From Nocardia jejuensis NBRC 103114 (lineage in GTDB: Bacteria > Actinomycetota > Actinomycetes > Mycobacteriales > Mycobacteriaceae): a stretch of 64,000 nt of DNA. A model generated the notes under the pieces. It was given only the letters and a program-made list of their open reading frames with translations, made no database searches and had not been told where the DNA came from. Shown here in pieces: positions 43,445 to 50,961 of this stretch. Position numbers and translations under genes: made by a program. The number at the start of each line of letters is the position of its first letter. Positions within the stretch are counted from its first letter, which is position 1. The stretch covers positions 124,001 through 188,000 of the forward strand of contig NZ_BDBU01000006.1 of the NCBI RefSeq assembly GCF_001613145.1, written 5' to 3'.

Positions 43445-43642
43445 ATGAGCACTCCCGACTCTTCCGCCATCCCCGCGAAGTGGTTCAGCCATGATGCCGA
43501 CCCCGGGTCCATCAGCGAGGCTGAGGCCGAACTACTTCGGACCATTCACCAGGATTGCGATCGCGACACCTGCGCGGCCAAGCTCGCACTACACCGGTGG
43601 GCGGTGAGGGCGGTCCTGCCGCGAAGCAGGGCCGACCGATGA
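43445..43642 (+). CDS. small hypothetical protein divergent from the XRE operon
   Basis: A 65-aa protein: STPDSSAIPAKWFSHDADPG, then a helical SISEAEAELLRTIHQDC and DTCAAKLALHRWAVRAVLPR. ATG 43445 is preceded by GGAGG. It looks like the short acidic/helical proteins that accompany XRE/DUF397 clusters in Nocardia, though I know no function. The stop overlaps the next ATG. Confidence 0.75.
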   Translation: MSTPDSSAIPAKWFSHDADPGSISEAEAELLRTIHQDCDRDTCAAKLALHRWAVRAVLPRSRADR

Positions 43643-44148
43643 CCGGCGCGGCGGCAACCGCACTGATCCTCGAGTCGGTCTGCCGGGACTATCGGGACCG
43701 GCTGGGACTCGACGTTCGGGTCGCCGGCCGGGATGTGGTGGTGGTCGCCGGGGATCACTTTCACCTGCTCATGATGGAAGCTGTTCTGGCACAGCGTGTT
43801 CTGCGGGAGCTGCGTCGGCGGAACGTTCCCGCGCCGATGGCGGCGAACGCACTCGGCACCGTGTGGTCGCTGCTCGCCGCGCCGGACCTGTCGCCGCGAG
43901 CCCATCACGAACTTCGCGCGCGGTTGACCGTCGATCGGTGGAAAGACCCTGGGGTTCCGGCGATCTCGGCGGCGGGCGACCTGTTCTGCCTGCCGTCCCC
44001 ATGGTCCGGCGGGAAACGGTGGGTCGAGGAACCACGCGGGCCGGAGCTGCCACCACTGTCCCTGGCGGTCACCTTGGCGACCGCACCCTTCGGACACGAA
44101 TCAGGAGCGATGCCTGCCAGTCGGTTGACAGGTCGGCCGAGTGGGTAA
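43639..44148 (+). CDS. hypothetical protein coupled to the preceding small gene
   Basis: A 169-aa protein with a helical N-terminal part (ATALILESVCRDYRDRLGLD), a strand VRVAGRDVVVVAGDHFHLLM, and MEAVLAQRVLRELRRRNVPA. The second half is loop-rich, with WKDPGVPAISAAGDLFCLPS and WVEEPRGPELPPLSLAV. It is not recognised. ATG 43639 overlaps the upstream stop (ATGA). The stop codon of this gene is the first base set of the operator before the next gene. Confidence 0.7.
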   Translation: MTGAAATALILESVCRDYRDRLGLDVRVAGRDVVVVAGDHFHLLMMEAVLAQRVLRELRRRNVPAPMAANALGTVWSLLAAPDLSPRAHHELRARLTVDRWKDPGVPAISAAGDLFCLPSPWSGGKRWVEEPRGPELPPLSLAVTLATAPFGHESGAMPASRLTGRPSG

Positions 44149-44172
44149 GACAGTTTATGTACAACCTTCTCA
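44125..44172 (+). promoter_or_regulatory. TTGACA promoter with TetR-type operator before the first DUF2236 gene
   Basis: TTGACA at 44125-44130. The inverted repeat TAAGACAGT (44146-44154), nine-base spacer, ACCTTCTCA (44164-44172) follows 21 bases from the TTGACA start. It repeats the architecture of the site at 45837-45883 and ends 21 bases before the ATG. Confidence 0.6.
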
Positions 44173-44193
44173 TCTCCGAGGATGTGGTCAACG

Positions 44194-45051
44194 ATGACCA
44201 GACCGCTGGGCGTGCGCCCGTACCAGAGCGACGCGATCGAACCGCCGATCGATGTGCGGGAGCTTCTCGACGGGGCGGCGGGGCTGCTCGGCGGCGCCGC
44301 GAACGTGATCATGCAGTTGGCGAATCGGCCGATCGGATACGGGGTGGTGGAGTCTCCCGTCGAGAGCGGAGCCGTGATGGTCCACCCCATCAAGCGGTTG
44401 CGCACCACCATCACCTACCTGTCGGTGGCACTGCTGGGCGACGACCGGGATCGCGCGGCCTATCGGGAGGCGGTGAACACCTCGCACGCGCAGGTGCGTT
44501 CGCGTCCGGGAAGCGCGGTGAAGTACAACGCCTTCGATCCGAAGCTGCAGCTGTGGGTGGCGGCCTGCCTGTATTGGGGCGCAAAGGATTTGCACGATCG
44601 GATGCACGGGCCGATGAGCGAGGCGGACGCGGACGCGTTCTACGCCTACAGCGCGCGGCTCGGCACCACGTTGCAGATGCGCCCGGAGATGTGGCCCGCG
44701 AATCGGGCCGCGTTCCAGCAGTATTGGGATGCGAACCTCGCCACGACGCGGATCGACCCGAAGATCAAGGCGTACTTCGAGGATCTGATCGGGTTGCGGA
44801 TGCTGCCACGACCCGTCGGCCTGGCTTTCGGCGGCGTGCATCGATTCTTCGTGATCGGTCTACTGCCGCAGCATCTTCGGGACGAGATGGGGATGAGCTG
44901 GTCACCTCGTCAGGACAGGGTGCTGGCCCTGATGCTGCGCGCACTCGGGAGTGCGGAGGAGCTACTGCCCACCCCCGTGCGCAGTTTCCCGCTCAATGCC
45001 TACCTGCTCGATATGCGCCTGCGCCGCCGACTCGGACTGCGACTGGTCTGA
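44194..45051 (+). CDS. DUF2236 (MpaB-like oxygenase family) protein, copy 1
   Basis: A 285-aa protein of the DUF2236/MpaB/latex-clearing-protein superfamily: LLGGAANVIMQLANRPIGYG, VESPVESGAVMVHPIKRLRT, VKYNAFDPKLQLWVAACLYW and ARLGTTLQMRPEMWPANRAA, with LLPQHLRDEMGMSW near the end. Members bind haem b and include oxygenases; the specific reaction here is unknown. It shares most conserved blocks with the gene at 45932 and shows a tandem paralogue pair with a TetR gene between them. Confidence 0.87.
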   Translation: MTRPLGVRPYQSDAIEPPIDVRELLDGAAGLLGGAANVIMQLANRPIGYGVVESPVESGAVMVHPIKRLRTTITYLSVALLGDDRDRAAYREAVNTSHAQVRSRPGSAVKYNAFDPKLQLWVAACLYWGAKDLHDRMHGPMSEADADAFYAYSARLGTTLQMRPEMWPANRAAFQQYWDANLATTRIDPKIKAYFEDLIGLRMLPRPVGLAFGGVHRFFVIGLLPQHLRDEMGMSWSPRQDRVLALMLRALGSAEELLPTPVRSFPLNAYLLDMRLRRRLGLRLV

Positions 45052-45151
45052 CGAGCATCCGGCCCATGGCACCACACCCCGGATCACCGAACCACCGCTC
45101 GACCGACTCGCTCCCGAACACCATCCCGCGCCCCGCCTGCCACAACGGTGG

Positions 45152-45784
45152 TCAAAAGATTCGAAAACCCGGGACCACATGCTCGCGCGCGAAGGTGCGC
45201 AGGGCCGCGTCGTCGTCCAGCGGGATCACCGTCTGCGGGGTCAAGGCCAGCGACAGCGCGGTGCGCGCCACCATCTCCGCCAGGGGCAGCGGATCGTACT
45301 GCGGCAGTTTGCCTTCCGACTGCAGGCGGGTGATGAACTCGGCGAGGTAGTCGCGGCCGAGTTCGATCACCGGGGAACCCTGGACGGTGAGGTAGGGCAG
45401 CACGATCTCGGGCTCGGTCTTGAGCAGGCGGTCCAGCAGCTTGTTGCCGCGCAGACCCTCGTTGAAGGCGACGAACAGGGCGACGATCTGATCCTGGGCG
45501 GAGGCGTCGCTGTCGACCTGACGCTGCACGGCGGCGTCGGCATCGGCGATGAATTGACGAGCCTGGCGCAGGCCCACGGCCGCGATGAGATCGTTCTTGC
45601 CCGCGTAGCGCCGGTACAGCGTCGCCAGCGACAGCCCGCCGCGCCGGGCGACCTCGACCATGCTGGTGCGTTTGATGCCGAAGTCGAGGAACGCCATCAG
45701 CGCCGCGTCCAGAACCTTGGACTGATTGCGGTCCTCGGGGGCGGATCCGCGCACGAGCGGCAAGAGTTTGGCCAGCTTGGCCAT
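45152..45784 (-). CDS. TetR-family regulator of the DUF2236 pair
   Basis: A 210-aa protein: N-terminal HTH (SKVLDAALMAFLDFGIKRTS, MVEVARRGGLSLATLYRRYA, GKNDLIAAVGL) and a ligand domain with QDQIVALFVAFNEGLRGNKL and MVARTALSLALTPQTVIPLD. ATG 45784 gives a typical N-terminus (MAKLAKLLPLVRG); a TTG at 45826 would add 14 residues. It is convergent with the first DUF2236 gene and divergent from the second. The shared operator sites before both make it their probable repressor. Confidence 0.88.
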   Translation of the reverse strand: MAKLAKLLPLVRGSAPEDRNQSKVLDAALMAFLDFGIKRTSMVEVARRGGLSLATLYRRYAGKNDLIAAVGLRQARQFIADADAAVQRQVDSDASAQDQIVALFVAFNEGLRGNKLLDRLLKTEPEIVLPYLTVQGSPVIELGRDYLAEFITRLQSEGKLPQYDPLPLAEMVARTALSLALTPQTVIPLDDDAALRTFAREHVVPGFRIF

Positions 45785-45836
45785 GTCCCGGGCCCTTTCC
45801 GTCGCGAAGATACGATGAGGCTCCAATCATCGCACA

Positions 45837-45883
45837 TTGACAGTAACCGACCGCGATGAGAAGGTGAGAGGCGAACTTTCTCA
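45837..45883 (+). promoter_or_regulatory. TTGACA promoter with TetR-type operator before the second DUF2236 gene
   Basis: TTGACA at 45837-45842, then TGAGAAGGT (45857-45865), nine-base spacer, ACTTTCTCA (45875-45883), one mismatch between the arms. The repeat would cover the -10 region. The core GATGAGAAGGT at 45855-45865 is found in inverse orientation at 44164-44174. Confidence 0.68.
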
Positions 45884-45931
45884 CACTCTCCTCGACTCCC
45901 GAGGAGTGACCCACGAGGAGCCGAGTCAACG

Positions 45932-46798
45932 ATGACCGCACCTTTGCGCAATTCCGACGAGTACCAACCGGTCGGCATACCCGAGTGGACACCCCGGGAA
46001 GCCCGCGAGCAACTCGACGGAATCGCCGCCTTCCTCGGCGGCGCGGCCAATGTGATCATGCAGCTGTCCCATCCGCCCGTCGGCTACGGCGTGCTGGAGA
46101 GCGACGTCGACAGCGGCAAGGTCACGCTGCATCCGGTGAAGCGGCTGCGCACCACCCTGACCTACCTCGCGGTCGCGTGGCTCGGCACCGAGCAGGACCG
46201 CACGGACTACGCCGCGGCGGTCAACCGCTCGCACCGCACCGTGCACACCAAGCCCGACAGCCCGGTGAAGTACAACGCCTTCGACCCGAAGCTCCAACTG
46301 TGGGTGGCGGCCTGCCTCTACTGGGGCGTGGACGACCTCATCCTGCGGATGCGCGGGCCCATGGATCCTCGAGCGGCAGAAGCCTTCTACCAGTACAGCG
46401 CCCGCCTGGGCACCACCCTGCAGATGCGCCCGGAGATGTGGCCCGCCACCCGCGACGCGTTCTATGTGTACTGGGAGGAAGGTCTCGCGCAGCGCACCAT
46501 CGATGCGCCGATCCGCCAGTACTTCAACGACCTCGCCGATCTGAAGATGGTCTCCCGGCCGGTCCGGTTCGTGTTCGGCCGTTTCCACCGCTTCACCGTC
46601 AAAGCCCTACTGCCCCAGCATCTCCGCAACGAGATGGGCATGACCTGGACCGCCCGCGACGAGCGCGCCTTCGGCCTGGTCCTGCGCTCGATATCCGCCG
46701 TGTGGACCCGCATGCCCACCGTCGTCCGGGTCTTCCCCTTCAACTTCTTCCTCGCCGACATGCGCATCCGCCGCCGGCTCGGACGACCACTGGTCTGA
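45932..46798 (+). CDS. DUF2236 (MpaB-like oxygenase family) protein, copy 2
   Basis: A 288-aa paralogue of the product at 44194, with LGGAANVIMQLSHPPVGYGV, TLHPVKRLRTTLTYLAVAWL, the nearly identical VKYNAFDPKLQLWVAACLYW and ARLGTTLQMRPEMWPATRDA. ATG 45932 has a GAGGAG site 10 bases upstream. The two copies diverge mainly at the ends and in the surface loops, suggesting separate substrates under one regulator. Function unknown within the MpaB-like family. Confidence 0.88.
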   Translation: MTAPLRNSDEYQPVGIPEWTPREAREQLDGIAAFLGGAANVIMQLSHPPVGYGVLESDVDSGKVTLHPVKRLRTTLTYLAVAWLGTEQDRTDYAAAVNRSHRTVHTKPDSPVKYNAFDPKLQLWVAACLYWGVDDLILRMRGPMDPRAAEAFYQYSARLGTTLQMRPEMWPATRDAFYVYWEEGLAQRTIDAPIRQYFNDLADLKMVSRPVRFVFGRFHRFTVKALLPQHLRNEMGMTWTARDERAFGLVLRSISAVWTRMPTVVRVFPFNFFLADMRIRRRLGRPLV

Positions 46799-46885
46799 GG
46801 ATCGGCGGTGCCGCCGCCTCGGACGATCGCTCGTCCGAGGCCGGATTCCCGCGACCGCGTCGCACCACGCGGATCCAGGGTCGGC

Positions 46886-47800
46886 TCAGCCCGCCGCCGC
46901 GAGTTCCCCGAGCAGTTTCCAGGTACGGCGCTGATCATCCGCTCCCGCGAGATCGGTGGTGGTGAGCACGACCTCGGTGGCGCCCGCGTCGTAGTAGCGC
47001 CGGATCCCGGCCGCGACCGTCTCCTCATCGCCGATCAGCGCCAGATCGGCTGCGCGCGTGGCCCCTTCGAGCTCGATGACGCGACTGTAGGAGGGCACCT
47101 GCTCATAGAACGCCAACTGCTGCAGCGCCTTCTCTCGCGTGCCTTCGATATCGGCGGTGACCACGCCCGGCACGAAGGCGACGATGCGGGGCGCGGTCTC
47201 CGAGGCGCGGGTGATCTCCGGAACGATGTGCTCGCTCAGGGTCTTCGGGCCGGCCAGGTACGGCAGCGTCCCGTCCGAGAGTTCACCGGTGACCCGCAGC
47301 GCCTGCGGCCCCATGGCGGCGACCAGCACCGGAACCCGCGGCCGCGCCCCCGCCACGGCCGTCGGCAGCGGCGGCGTGACGGTGAGCAGTTCGCCGCGAT
47401 AGTCGGCGGTCCCGGTGTCCAGTAGTTCCCGGAGCCCGGTGAGGAACTCGCGCAGCCGGGTGATCGGGCGGTCGAACGGCACCCCGAAAGCGCTTGCCGC
47501 CAAGTTCGATCCGACGGCCAGTCCGAGGTGATAGCGGCCGCCCGTCGCCGCCTGCGCGGTCTGCGCCTGCGAGGAGACCAGCAGCGGATGCCGCCCGACC
47601 ACCGGAATCGCCGAGGTGCCGACCTGCAACCCCGGCACCTCCCGCCCGACGATCGCCGCCAGCGTCGGTGAGTCGTAATCCATCCGCTGGCCGAACCACA
47701 CCGCCCGCACTCCGGCGTCGGCCACGCCCCGCGCCTGCTCGAGGATCTCGTCGACATAGTTGGTGGCATTCGCTCCGGCGAGCGCTACTCCGAGTGTCAT
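46886..47800 (-). CDS. LLM-class flavin/F420-dependent oxidoreductase
   Basis: A 304-aa luciferase-like TIM barrel: TLGVALAGANATNYVDEILE, VRAVWFGQRMDYDSPTLAAI, a LLVSSQAQTAQAATGGRYHL helix and GLAVGSNL with the expected cofactor loop, then VPVLVAAMGPQALRVTGELS. This pattern is common in F420-dependent enzymes of Actinobacteria, and the genome makes F420 (fbiC at 52.6 kb), but FMN-dependent members exist. ATG 47800 is taken, since upstream open sequence has no domain content. Substrate unknown. Confidence 0.87.
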   Translation of the reverse strand: MTLGVALAGANATNYVDEILEQARGVADAGVRAVWFGQRMDYDSPTLAAIVGREVPGLQVGTSAIPVVGRHPLLVSSQAQTAQAATGGRYHLGLAVGSNLAASAFGVPFDRPITRLREFLTGLRELLDTGTADYRGELLTVTPPLPTAVAGARPRVPVLVAAMGPQALRVTGELSDGTLPYLAGPKTLSEHIVPEITRASETAPRIVAFVPGVVTADIEGTREKALQQLAFYEQVPSYSRVIELEGATRAADLALIGDEETVAAGIRRYYDAGATEVVLTTTDLAGADDQRRTWKLLGELAAAG

Positions 47801-47952
47801 GTCCTGGACAACGCCGGGGCCGAGCCGCGGCTTCCTGTCGAGCGGGTTGAAATCACCGTGATTCCAACAGGTTTCGACAAATCGGACGAATTCCAGCACG
47901 AGAACTCCACCCGGTCACCGACCCGAGCGCGGCGGTGACCGGGTGGCCGGGG

Positions 47953-48900
47953 TCAGCCTCGATCCGCCAGAGCTCGCAGGAAGAAGCCGAGGTTGGCGGG
48001 GCGTTCGGCGAGGCGGCGCATGAGATAGCCGTACCACTCCCCGCCGTAGGGGACGTAGACGCGCAGGGCGTGGCCGTCGTCCACCAGGCGACGCTGTTCG
48101 GCGTCGCGAATTCCGTAGAGCATCTGGAATTCGAAATCGCCGGGGTTGCGATGGTTCTCGGCGGACAGGGTGAGAGCCGCCGCGATCATGGCCGGGTCGT
48201 GCGAGGCCACCATCGGATAACCCGGTCCGGTCATCAGCGCCTCGAGGCAGCGCAGGTACGAGGCGTCGACCTCACCCCGGCGCTGATAGGCGACCGTCTC
48301 CGGTTCCTGATACGCGCCCTTGCACAGGCGAATTCGAGTGCCGTCCGCCGCCAGCTCGCGACACCGCCCCTCGGCCGCGCGCAGATACGTCTGCATCGCG
48401 ACCGCCAGCCACGGGAATTCCGTGCGCAACTGCCGCACCGTCTCCAGGGTCTCCTCGGTGGTGGTGTGGTCCTCGGCGTCGACGGTCACCCACACCCGCG
48501 ATTCGACCGCCTTGACGCACAGTTTGTGCAGGTTCTCCGCCGCGATGGCGGGGCCGTCCGACCCCAGCGCCTGCCCCAGCGCGGACAGCTTCACCGACAC
48601 CTCCACCGCCGGTACCGCACTCGACGGCGATTCCAGGCCGGCCAGATCGTCGATCAGCGAAATATATTCCGCCACAGCGGTATTCGCCATGGCCGGATCG
48701 GTGGTGTACTCGCCGAGGAAGTCCACGCTGATCATCCGCCCGCTCGCCAGCAGCTCCCGCGCCACCGGCGCGAGTTCGGCCCGCGTCTCCCCCGCCACGA
48801 ACCGCCGCACCACGCCCGCGGTCAGCGGCACCCGCGTGACCGCGCGTTTGATACGGGGCGATCCCGCCGCCGCGAGAATCACCGGCCGCAGTGGATTCAC
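47953..48900 (-). CDS. putB: proline dehydrogenase
   Basis: A 315-aa monofunctional proline dehydrogenase: VPAVEVSVKLSALGQAL, RVWVTVDAEDHTTTEETLET, MQTYLRAAEGRCRELAADGT, IRLCKGAYQEPETVAYQRRG, and the C-terminal motif YVPYGGEWYGYLMRRLAERP that binds proline. The FAD enzyme oxidises proline to pyrroline-5-carboxylate at the membrane surface. It follows pruA by 31 bases in the same operon, in line with Rv1188. Confidence 0.93.
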   Translation of the reverse strand: MNPLRPVILAAAGSPRIKRAVTRVPLTAGVVRRFVAGETRAELAPVARELLASGRMISVDFLGEYTTDPAMANTAVAEYISLIDDLAGLESPSSAVPAVEVSVKLSALGQALGSDGPAIAAENLHKLCVKAVESRVWVTVDAEDHTTTEETLETVRQLRTEFPWLAVAMQTYLRAAEGRCRELAADGTRIRLCKGAYQEPETVAYQRRGEVDASYLRCLEALMTGPGYPMVASHDPAMIAAALTLSAENHRNPGDFEFQMLYGIRDAEQRRLVDDGHALRVYVPYGGEWYGYLMRRLAERPANLGFFLRALADRG

Positions 48901-48931
48901 CGGGCTCCCCTCCCGCTCGGCTCGGCGGTGC

Positions 48932-50569
48932 TCACTGTGTGTCCATGTGCGGGTAGCGATAGTCGGTGGGTGGCACGAAGGTCTCCTTGAGACTGCGCGG
49001 CGCGACCCAGCGCAGCAGGTTCAGCGGTGAGCCCGCCTTGTCGTCGGTCCCGGAGTTGCGGGCCCCGCCGAAGGGCTGCTGACCGACGACAGCGCCGGTC
49101 GGCTTGTCGTTGACGTAGAAGTTCCCGGCCGCGAATCGCAGTGCGCCGGAGGCCTGTTCGACGGCGGCCCGATCCCGGGCGAAGATCGCGCCGGTCAGTG
49201 CGTAGGGCGAGGTCGAGTCCACGATGTCGAGCAGGTTCTCGAAACTGCCGGGCGCGCTGTCGTCGTACACGTGCACCGACAGGATCGGCCCGAAGTACTC
49301 GGTGGCGAACGACTCGTCACCCGGATCGTCGCTGAGCAGCACCGTGGGCCGCACGAAGAAGCCCTCGGAGTCGTCACAGCCCCCGCCCGCCGCGATCTCG
49401 ACGCCCTCGGACCGGGCCCGGTCGATGGCCGCCGCGCACTTGTCGTAGGACCTCCGATCGATCACCGCCCCACCGAAATTCGACAGATCCGCGACGTCAC
49501 CGTAGGTGAGCTCCCGCACCTCGCCGAGGAACTCCTGTCCCATGTTCTGCCACACCGACTTCGCGATGTAGGCGCGCGAGGCGGCCGAGCACTTCTGACC
49601 CTGATATTCGAAGGCTCCGCGAATCAGCGCGGTCCGCAACGAGTCCGGGTCCGCCGACGGATGCGCGAGGATGAAATCCTTGCCGCCGGTTTCGCCCACG
49701 AGTCTCGGATAGGTCCGGTAGCGGCCGATATTCGACCCGACGGTCTGCCACAGATGCTGGAACGTCTTGGTGGACCCGGTGAAATGGATCCCCGCCAGGC
49801 GCGGATCGGCCAGCACGATATCCGAGACCGCGAGGCCGTCTCCGGTGACCAGATTGATCACGCCGGGCGGCAACCCCGCTTCCTCGAGCACCCGCAGGGT
49901 GTAGAACGCCGAAAGCGTCTGTGTGGGTGAGGGCTTCCACACCACCGTATTGCCCATCAGCGCCGGGGCGGTCGGCAGATTGCCGGCGATGGCGGTGAAG
50001 TTGAAGGGCGTGATGGCGTACACGAACCCCTCCAGGGGCCGATGGTCCATCCGATTCCACACGCCCGCCGAGGATTCCGGCTGCTGCGCCAGAATGTCGC
50101 GGGCGAACGCGACATTGAATCGCCAGAAGTCCACCAGTTCGCAGGGTGCGTCGATCTCGGCCTGCTGCGCCGTCTTCGACTGTCCGAGCATGGTGGCCGC
50201 GGCGATGGTCTCCCGCCAGGGCCCGGCCAGCAGGTCCGCCGCGCGCAGCAGCACGGCCGCGCGTTCCTCGAACGGCAGCGCCCGCCAGGCGGGCGCGGCG
50301 CCGACCGCGGCCTCGACGGCCGATCGTGCCTCGTCGTGAGTGGTATTGGTATAGGTCCCGAGTACGTGCCGATGCCGGTGCGGCATGACGATCTCGGCTC
50401 GCTCACCACTTCCGGTCCGATGCTCTCCGCCGATCACCAGCGGCACATCGAGAGATCCGGAAGCGATGTCGGCGAGCCTGCCCGACAACAGTTCACGCTC
50501 GCGGCTCCCCGGTGCATAGGAGTGCACCGGTTCATTGCCGGGAATGGGGACAACCGTGACAGCGTCCAT
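48932..50569 (-). CDS. pruA: L-glutamate gamma-semialdehyde dehydrogenase
   Basis: A 545-aa aldehyde dehydrogenase of the RocA/PruA group: FVYAITPFNFTAIAGNLPTA, VVWKPSPTQTLSAFYTLRVL, IHFTGSTKTFQHLWQTVG, the general-base LVGETGGKDFILAHPS and catalytic Cys in GAFEYQGQKCSAASRAYI. It oxidises the semialdehyde to glutamate with NAD+. ATG 50569 is chosen; TAGCCT lies five bases upstream. It heads the proline catabolic operon with the proline dehydrogenase. Confidence 0.94.
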   Translation of the reverse strand: MDAVTVVPIPGNEPVHSYAPGSRERELLSGRLADIASGSLDVPLVIGGEHRTGSGERAEIVMPHRHRHVLGTYTNTTHDEARSAVEAAVGAAPAWRALPFEERAAVLLRAADLLAGPWRETIAAATMLGQSKTAQQAEIDAPCELVDFWRFNVAFARDILAQQPESSAGVWNRMDHRPLEGFVYAITPFNFTAIAGNLPTAPALMGNTVVWKPSPTQTLSAFYTLRVLEEAGLPPGVINLVTGDGLAVSDIVLADPRLAGIHFTGSTKTFQHLWQTVGSNIGRYRTYPRLVGETGGKDFILAHPSADPDSLRTALIRGAFEYQGQKCSAASRAYIAKSVWQNMGQEFLGEVRELTYGDVADLSNFGGAVIDRRSYDKCAAAIDRARSEGVEIAAGGGCDDSEGFFVRPTVLLSDDPGDESFATEYFGPILSVHVYDDSAPGSFENLLDIVDSTSPYALTGAIFARDRAAVEQASGALRFAAGNFYVNDKPTGAVVGQQPFGGARNSGTDDKAGSPLNLLRWVAPRSLKETFVPPTDYRYPHMDTQ

Positions 50570-50770
50570 ATCCAAGGCTAACGCGGTGAGCCGGGTCGAG
50601 CCGGGCACAGACACGCTCCCGGCGCGAGAGTCGTGCAAATCGTCAGCCACGATGTTCTCGATATCGCGTCGGCCAGCGCGGTGCTGGTGACGAACGCGTG
50701 CACCGTGGTATTGCCACCGAGTCGCGGAGGTGGCCGGTTCGCGCCGAGCGGTGGGCGAGCCGGAAACGAC

Positions 50771-50803
50771 GAAGGGCGACACCGGAAACCGGTGCCGCCC
50801 TTC
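50771..50803 (-). terminator. stem-loop terminator after tRNA-Asp
   Basis: Fifteen-base arms (50771-50785, 50789-50803) around an AAA loop. In the minus-strand RNA every pair forms, with one G-U. It is 14 bases downstream of the tRNA 3' end. It also lies upstream of pruA, isolating that operon. Confidence 0.75.
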
Positions 50804-50817
50804 GTGCGAAACTACTG

Positions 50818-50891
50818 CGACCCTGACGGGACTCGAACCCGCGACCTCCGCCGTGACAGGGCGGCGCGCTAACCAACTGCGCTACAGGGCC
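50818..50891 (-). tRNA. tRNA-Asp (GTC)
   Basis: A 74-nt cloverleaf with acceptor GGCCCTG pairing with CAGGGTC (one G-U), D-loop AGTTGGTTAGC, anticodon arm CCGCC-CTGTCAC-GGCGG with anticodon GTC, and T-arm GCGGGTTCGAGTCCCGT. The discriminator is G, as in tRNA-Asp. CCA is not encoded. Confidence 0.96.
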
Positions 50892-50961
50892 TTGTTTTGC
50901 TGCCGGAATACCGCGCTGGCAACGTCGAAGAACCTATCACGCCGCCGGTGCCAACGGTAAA

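Noticed and set aside
43639..45051. A 495-codon frame joining the small hypothetical gene and the DUF2236 gene
   Set aside because: It runs out of frame through two genes with clear starts, stops and ribosome or promoter signals.
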